Below, piece by piece: positions 6,305-9,264 of a stretch of 9,264 nt of DNA; positions within the stretch are counted from its first letter, which is position 1; each line of letters begins with the position of its first letter. Position numbers and translations under genes: made by a program. Below the pieces are notes generated by a model. The model had not been told where the DNA came from and ran no database searches. It worked only from the letters and a program-made list of their open reading frames with translations. Origin of the DNA: an uncultured Clostridia bacterium (GTDB lineage Bacteria > Bacillota > Clostridia > Oscillospirales > CAG-272); NCBI GenBank assembly GCA_904501715.1, contig CAJGCD010000061.1, positions 1-9,264 on the forward strand, in the 5' to 3' direction.

Positions 6305-7258
6305 TTACGCTTTTTTAACAGCAAGGGCGCACCATCCGTTCTCGTCGATACGCTCTACTACCTTAAAGCCGTGCTCGTGGAAACCGTTTATTACGTCCTC
6401 GCTTCGCTCAACTATTATTCCCGAAGCAAGAACTACGGAATTTTCGTCCATAAGCTCTCCTACGTCGGGCATCATTCTTATTATGATATCGGCAACGATA
6501 TTGGCGCAGATAACATCGTAAGCCCCTCCGCTTTTGTCCACCTGTTTTAGAAGGTCGGACACAGCGCAGGTAACATTAGTAAGTCCGCTATCCTTGATAT
6601 TCTCGTTAGCTACCTTTACGGCAACAGGGTCTATATCGTAAGCTTTGCACTCCTTAGCACCAAGCTTTGAAGCACATATAGCGAGAATTCCGCTTCCGCA
6701 TCCAACGTCAGCGACTCTCATACCTCTTTTTATGTACTTTTCAAGCAATTTTATAACCAATCTTGTGGTTTCGTGAGTTCCCGTACCAAATGCCATTCCC
6801 GGATCCATTCGAACTATGAGCTCACCCTCCTGCGCTTCGTACTTTTCCCACGCGGGAACGATGACTATTCGCTCTCCTATTTTTATGGGCTTATAGTATG
6901 CCTTCCAGGAATTTGCCCAGTCCTCCTCGTTTACCCCGCTGACTGTTATCCTCGCGTCTATACTCAGCTGTGCGAAGCGCTCACGGAGAAATGAAAGTGT
7001 ATCGGCAATACCTCCGTCCATAGAAAGATATACCGACACCGACGCAATGGTTTTATCGGCGTTAAGTATTGCCTCGTCTATAAGGTCACCGTAGCAGGTC
7101 TTAAGGTCGATATCGCTGTAATCCTCTATTTGAAGATAGTTGGATACCATATTCATTACCGCCACAGTATCATCAAGGCTCCCGAGCGGAACTGTAACCT
7201 TTATCTGTGTCCATTCGCTCTCTGTTCCCCAATCCTCGCAGGTGTAGTCCTTGTCCAT
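6305..7258 (-). CDS. prmA: Ribosomal protein L11 methyltransferase
   Basis: An S-adenosylmethionine-dependent enzyme that methylates ribosomal protein L11 in the cytoplasm. The 317-residue length is normal. The N-terminal substrate-binding part is followed by the linker signature EEDWANSWKAYYKP (111-124). DPGMAFGTGTHETTR (152-166) is a PrmA hallmark, then come SAM motif I VADVGCGSGIL (182-192), the acidic loop YDIDP (207-211) and NIVADII (253-259) in the catalytic position. The start is preferred because TAGGAGA (7264-7270) lies 5 bases upstream. The resulting N terminus (MDKDYTCEDWGTESEW) is about 14 residues longer than compact homologues that begin near the WTQIKV segment. It follows dnaJ by 16 bases, a common Firmicute arrangement, and ends the transcription unit. 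Confidence 0.96.
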   Translation of the reverse strand: MDKDYTCEDWGTESEWTQIKVTVPLGSLDDTVAVMNMVSNYLQIEDYSDIDLKTCYGDLIDEAILNADKTIASVSVYLSMDGGIADTLSFLRERFAQLSIDARITVSGVNEEDWANSWKAYYKPIKIGERIVIVPAWEKYEAQEGELIVRMDPGMAFGTGTHETTRLVIKLLEKYIKRGMRVADVGCGSGILAICASKLGAKECKAYDIDPVAVKVANENIKDSGLTNVTCAVSDLLKQVDKSGGAYDVICANIVADIIIRMMPDVGELMDENSVVLASGIIVERSEDVINGFHEHGFKVVERIDENGWCALAVKKA

Positions 7259-7274
7259 TTTGCTCTCCTACCGA

Positions 7275-8423
7275 TTATTTTTTGTCGAAAATTCTCTTAA
7301 AGAAGCCGTGCTTCTTGGCATAATTGCTTTCCTTACAGCTCTCGGCAAAGGCACGCATATGCTCCTTTTGCTTATCATTGAGCCCCTTGGGTATCTCTAC
7401 CACAGCCGTAAATATAAGGTCACCCCGTCTGTTAGCGTTGTTTACGTAAGGAATACCCTTTTGACGCAGTGTAAAGGATGTTCCCGACTGAGTTCCCTCG
7501 GGTATAGTGAATTTTTGCGTTCCCTCCAGAGTGGGTATCTCTATCTCAGCGCCCAGCGTAGCCTCGGCTACGGTTATGGGTATATCACAGTAGATATTAT
7601 ATCCTCCCTGCTCGCGCATAAAGAAATTGTGTCTCTTGACACTGACCGTAATGACCAGATCCCCCGCAGGTCCGCCGTTTCTTCCGTCGCATCCCTGACC
7701 GCGAAGCGCTATGCGCTCTCCATCGTTTATTCCCGCGGGAATATTTACAGAAAGCTTTTTATTTATCTTTACATATCCCGTTCCGCGACAGTTAGAACAA
7801 GGCTCCTTTACTATCTTTCCGCGTCCGCGGCAAGCGTCACAGGTGGTCGTGGACTGAAAAGCCATACCCGCAATCCTCTGAGTTACGGTCCTCTGTCCCG
7901 TTCCGTGACACGCCATACAGGTATCCACAGAGCTTCCCTTTGCCGCTCCGGAGCCTTCACAGTCCGAGCACTTCTGTACACGGCTGAAGGAAATATCCTT
8001 TTTTACTCCAAACGCCGCCTCTTCAAAGGTGATAGTAACTCTTGCGCCAACGTCCTCACCTCTCATAGGAGCGTTTCTGTTTTGTCTTGACGAGCCTCCA
8101 AAGCCGCCGCCAAAGAAGCTTCCGAAGATATCTCCGATATCGCCGAAATCGCCAAAGCCGCCGAAGCCACCGCCATAGCCGCCACCCGCGGTCTGGTCAA
8201 ACGCCGCGTGACCGAATTGGTCGTACTGCGCCTTCTTATCCGCATCGGAAAGCACCGCGTATGCTTCGTTGACTTCCTTGAACTTAGCCTCCGCCTCGCT
8301 GTCACCGGGATTCATATCGGGGTGATATTTTTTCGCCATAGAGCGGTAAGCCTTTTTTATCTCCGTCTCGCTCGCACCCTTTGAGAGTCCCAGCACCTCA
8401 TAATAATCTCGTTTGTCTGCCAT
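7275..8423 (-). CDS. dnaJ: Chaperone protein DnaJ (Hsp40, type I)
   Basis: Co-chaperone that delivers unfolded proteins to DnaK and stimulates its ATPase. The 382-residue protein has the full type I layout. The J domain (about 5-70) carries the HPD motif at 34-36. The Gly/Phe-rich linker is at about 80-111. Four zinc-binding CxxCxGxG repeats lie at 152-159 (CSDCEGSG), 169-176 (CMACHGTG), 195-202 (CDACRGRG) and 209-216 (CSNCRGTG). The C-terminal substrate-binding and dimerisation domains follow, with IPAGINDGERIALRGQG at 228-244. All eight cysteines are present, so no zinc site is lost. The start ATG follows AGAGGA (8428-8433) by 4 bases. It lies 70 bases after dnaK, with a strong hairpin in the gap, and 16 bases before prmA. 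Confidence 0.98.
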   Translation of the reverse strand: MADKRDYYEVLGLSKGASETEIKKAYRSMAKKYHPDMNPGDSEAEAKFKEVNEAYAVLSDADKKAQYDQFGHAAFDQTAGGGYGGGFGGFGDFGDIGDIFGSFFGGGFGGSSRQNRNAPMRGEDVGARVTITFEEAAFGVKKDISFSRVQKCSDCEGSGAAKGSSVDTCMACHGTGQRTVTQRIAGMAFQSTTTCDACRGRGKIVKEPCSNCRGTGYVKINKKLSVNIPAGINDGERIALRGQGCDGRNGGPAGDLVITVSVKRHNFFMREQGGYNIYCDIPITVAEATLGAEIEIPTLEGTQKFTIPEGTQSGTSFTLRQKGIPYVNNANRRGDLIFTAVVEIPKGLNDKQKEHMRAFAESCKESNYAKKHGFFKRIFDKK

Positions 8424-8452
8424 ATTTTCCTCTGTATTTATAAAACAACTTT

Positions 8453-8481
8453 AAGCGTGCCGATATTTTATCGGCACGCTT
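8453..8481. terminator. Strong hairpin between dnaK and dnaJ; terminator-like on the plus strand
   Basis: A perfect 12-base stem, AAGCGTGCCGAT (8453-8464) and ATCGGCACGCTT (8470-8481), encloses loop ATTTT. On the plus strand a T-run (8480-8485) follows directly, giving a proper intrinsic terminator shape. On the minus strand, the direction of dnaK transcription, the stem is followed by AAAGTTG and only then TTTT, so termination there should be weak or partial. It could reduce dnaJ expression relative to dnaK, stabilise the dnaK mRNA end, or stop antisense transcripts. Confidence 0.75.
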
Positions 8482-8493
8482 TTTTCAGTTGGA

Positions 8494-9264
8494 TCAACCG
8501 TTGGTCTTATCCTCGTAATCGGCGTTATAGTAGGTTCCGTCTCCGCCGTTAGCGCCGTCCTGACCTGCGCTTGCATTGGGGTCAAAGCCCTGAGCGCCTC
8601 CCTGCTGAGCGTAGAGCTTCTCGGAAAGAGCATAGAAAGCCTTTTCAAGAGCCTCGGTCTTTGCCTTGATATCATCTATATTTCCGCCCGAGATAGCTGT
8701 CTTAAGCTCCTCAATAGCATTCTTTACGGGTTCCTTATCCGCGTCTGCTACCTTGTCACCTACCTCGCCCAGTGTCTTTTCGGACTGGAATACCAGCGAC
8801 TCTGCTTTGTTCTTGGTATCAACGGCATCCTTCTGCTTCTTATCCTCCTCGGCAAATCTCTCGGCATCCTTGATAGCCTTATCGATATCTGCCTGAGACA
8901 TATTTGTAGAAGAAGTAATAGTGATATGCTGTTCCTTGCCCGTTCCGAGATCCTTTGCGGTAACGTTTACGATACCGTTTGCGTCGATATCGAATGTTAC
9001 CTCGATCTGCGGAATTCCTCTGGGAGCTGCAGGAATACCGTCAAGATTAAATCTTCCGAGTGTTGTATTATAAGCAGCCATCTCACGTTCACCCTGAAGA
9101 ACGTGAATCTCAACAGAGGTCTGGCCGTCTGCTGCGGTCGAATAAACCTGGCTCTTCTTTACAGGTATTGTTGTATTTCTTTCGATGATCTTATTGAATA
9201 CACCGCCAAGAGTTTCGATACCCAAAGAAAGAGGTGTTACGTCGAGAAGAAGGAGATCTTTAAC
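8494..9264 (-). CDS. dnaK: Chaperone protein DnaK (Hsp70), C-terminal part only
   Basis: The last 256 codons of an ATP-dependent Hsp70 chaperone; the nucleotide-binding domain lies beyond the right edge, and the frame is open to base 9264. The fragment begins VKDLLLLDVTPLSLGIETLGG, the segment joining the interdomain linker to the substrate-binding domain. It continues with NTTIPVKKSQVYSTAADGQ, VLQGEREMA, LGRFNLDGIPAAPRG and IEVTFDIDANGIVNVTAKD, all standard DnaK. The helical lid follows, and the tail is rich in Gly, Gln and Asp and ends with an acidic stretch (NADYEDKTNG). The TGA stop is at 8494-8496. There is no sign of a break. The usual heat-shock control element for this operon would lie far upstream, outside the window. 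Confidence 0.97.
   Translation of the reverse strand, partial: VKDLLLLDVTPLSLGIETLGGVFNKIIERNTTIPVKKSQVYSTAADGQTSVEIHVLQGEREMAAYNTTLGRFNLDGIPAAPRGIPQIEVTFDIDANGIVNVTAKDLGTGKEQHITITSSTNMSQADIDKAIKDAERFAEEDKKQKDAVDTKNKAESLVFQSEKTLGEVGDKVADADKEPVKNAIEELKTAISGGNIDDIKAKTEALEKAFYALSEKLYAQQGGAQGFDPNASAGQDGANGGDGTYYNADYEDKTNG

Noticed and set aside
7251..8090. 279-codon open frame on the plus strand opposite dnaJ
   Set aside because: Antisense to a fully intact dnaJ. Its Ser/Tyr/Arg-rich translation matches no family, and the zinc motifs on the other strand show which frame is coding.
8441..8493. Separate promoter for dnaJ in the dnaK-dnaJ gap
   Set aside because: TATAAA-like sequence occurs near 8436-8442 on the minus strand, but no -35 box is present at a suitable distance because the hairpin occupies that position.
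1..9264. Mobile element, CRISPR array, toxin-antitoxin or defence system
   Set aside because: No direct repeats, transposase or integrase motifs, spacer arrays or small paired genes were seen. All coding space is explained by housekeeping and uronate genes.

Overview
The window reads as chromosomal DNA of a low-to-mid GC Firmicute, most likely a gut-type clostridium of the Ruminococcaceae/Oscillospiraceae kind. The grounds are the dnaK-dnaJ-prmA gene order, strong AGGAGG-type ribosome binding sites, textbook sigma-A promoters in AT-rich gaps, and Firmicute-type protein sequences (SDR-type fructuronate reductase, DUF1846 protein). No GC value, codon table or database search was computed; the taxonomic call is inference. 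All genes except the partial one at the left edge are on the minus strand, so they are transcribed from right to left.

Layout from right to left in transcription order. (1) 9264-6305: the distal part of the heat-shock chaperone operon, with the C-terminal 256 codons of dnaK, then dnaJ, then prmA, closed by an intrinsic terminator at 6272-6299. A strong hairpin separates dnaK from dnaJ. (2) 6255-5457: a self-contained single-gene unit with its own sigma-A promoter and terminator, encoding a cupin D-lyxose ketol-isomerase. (3) 5423-361: a five-gene hexuronate catabolic operon with an extended -10 promoter, uxaC-uxuA-uxuB(SDR type)-eda-kdgK, with gaps of 1 to 18 bases. (4) 358-1: the 3' end of a convergent DUF1846/UPF0371 gene on the plus strand. 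The two converging units share a bidirectional terminator at 361-390.

How the genes work together: the operon encodes every step from D-glucuronate to central metabolism. UxaC makes D-fructuronate, the SDR-type UxuB reduces it to D-mannonate, UxuA dehydrates that to 2-keto-3-deoxygluconate (KDG), KdgK phosphorylates it to KDPG, and Eda cleaves KDPG to pyruvate and glyceraldehyde 3-phosphate. The altronate branch for galacturonate (UxaA, UxaB), a transporter, a glucuronidase and a regulator are absent from the window. The neighbouring lyxose isomerase is independently transcribed but may serve related sugar-acid or pentose metabolism.

I see no mobile element, CRISPR array, tRNA, rRNA, phage gene or recognisable defence system. 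No gene-free stretch exceeds 300 bases; the longest gaps (5363-5500 and 6185-6304) hold promoters and terminators. The most useful second looks are the dnaK-dnaJ hairpin whose T-tract faces the wrong way, the palindrome overlapping the uxaC -35 box, the unusually short Eda, and the location of the lyxose isomerase. None amounts to clear evidence of a new system.
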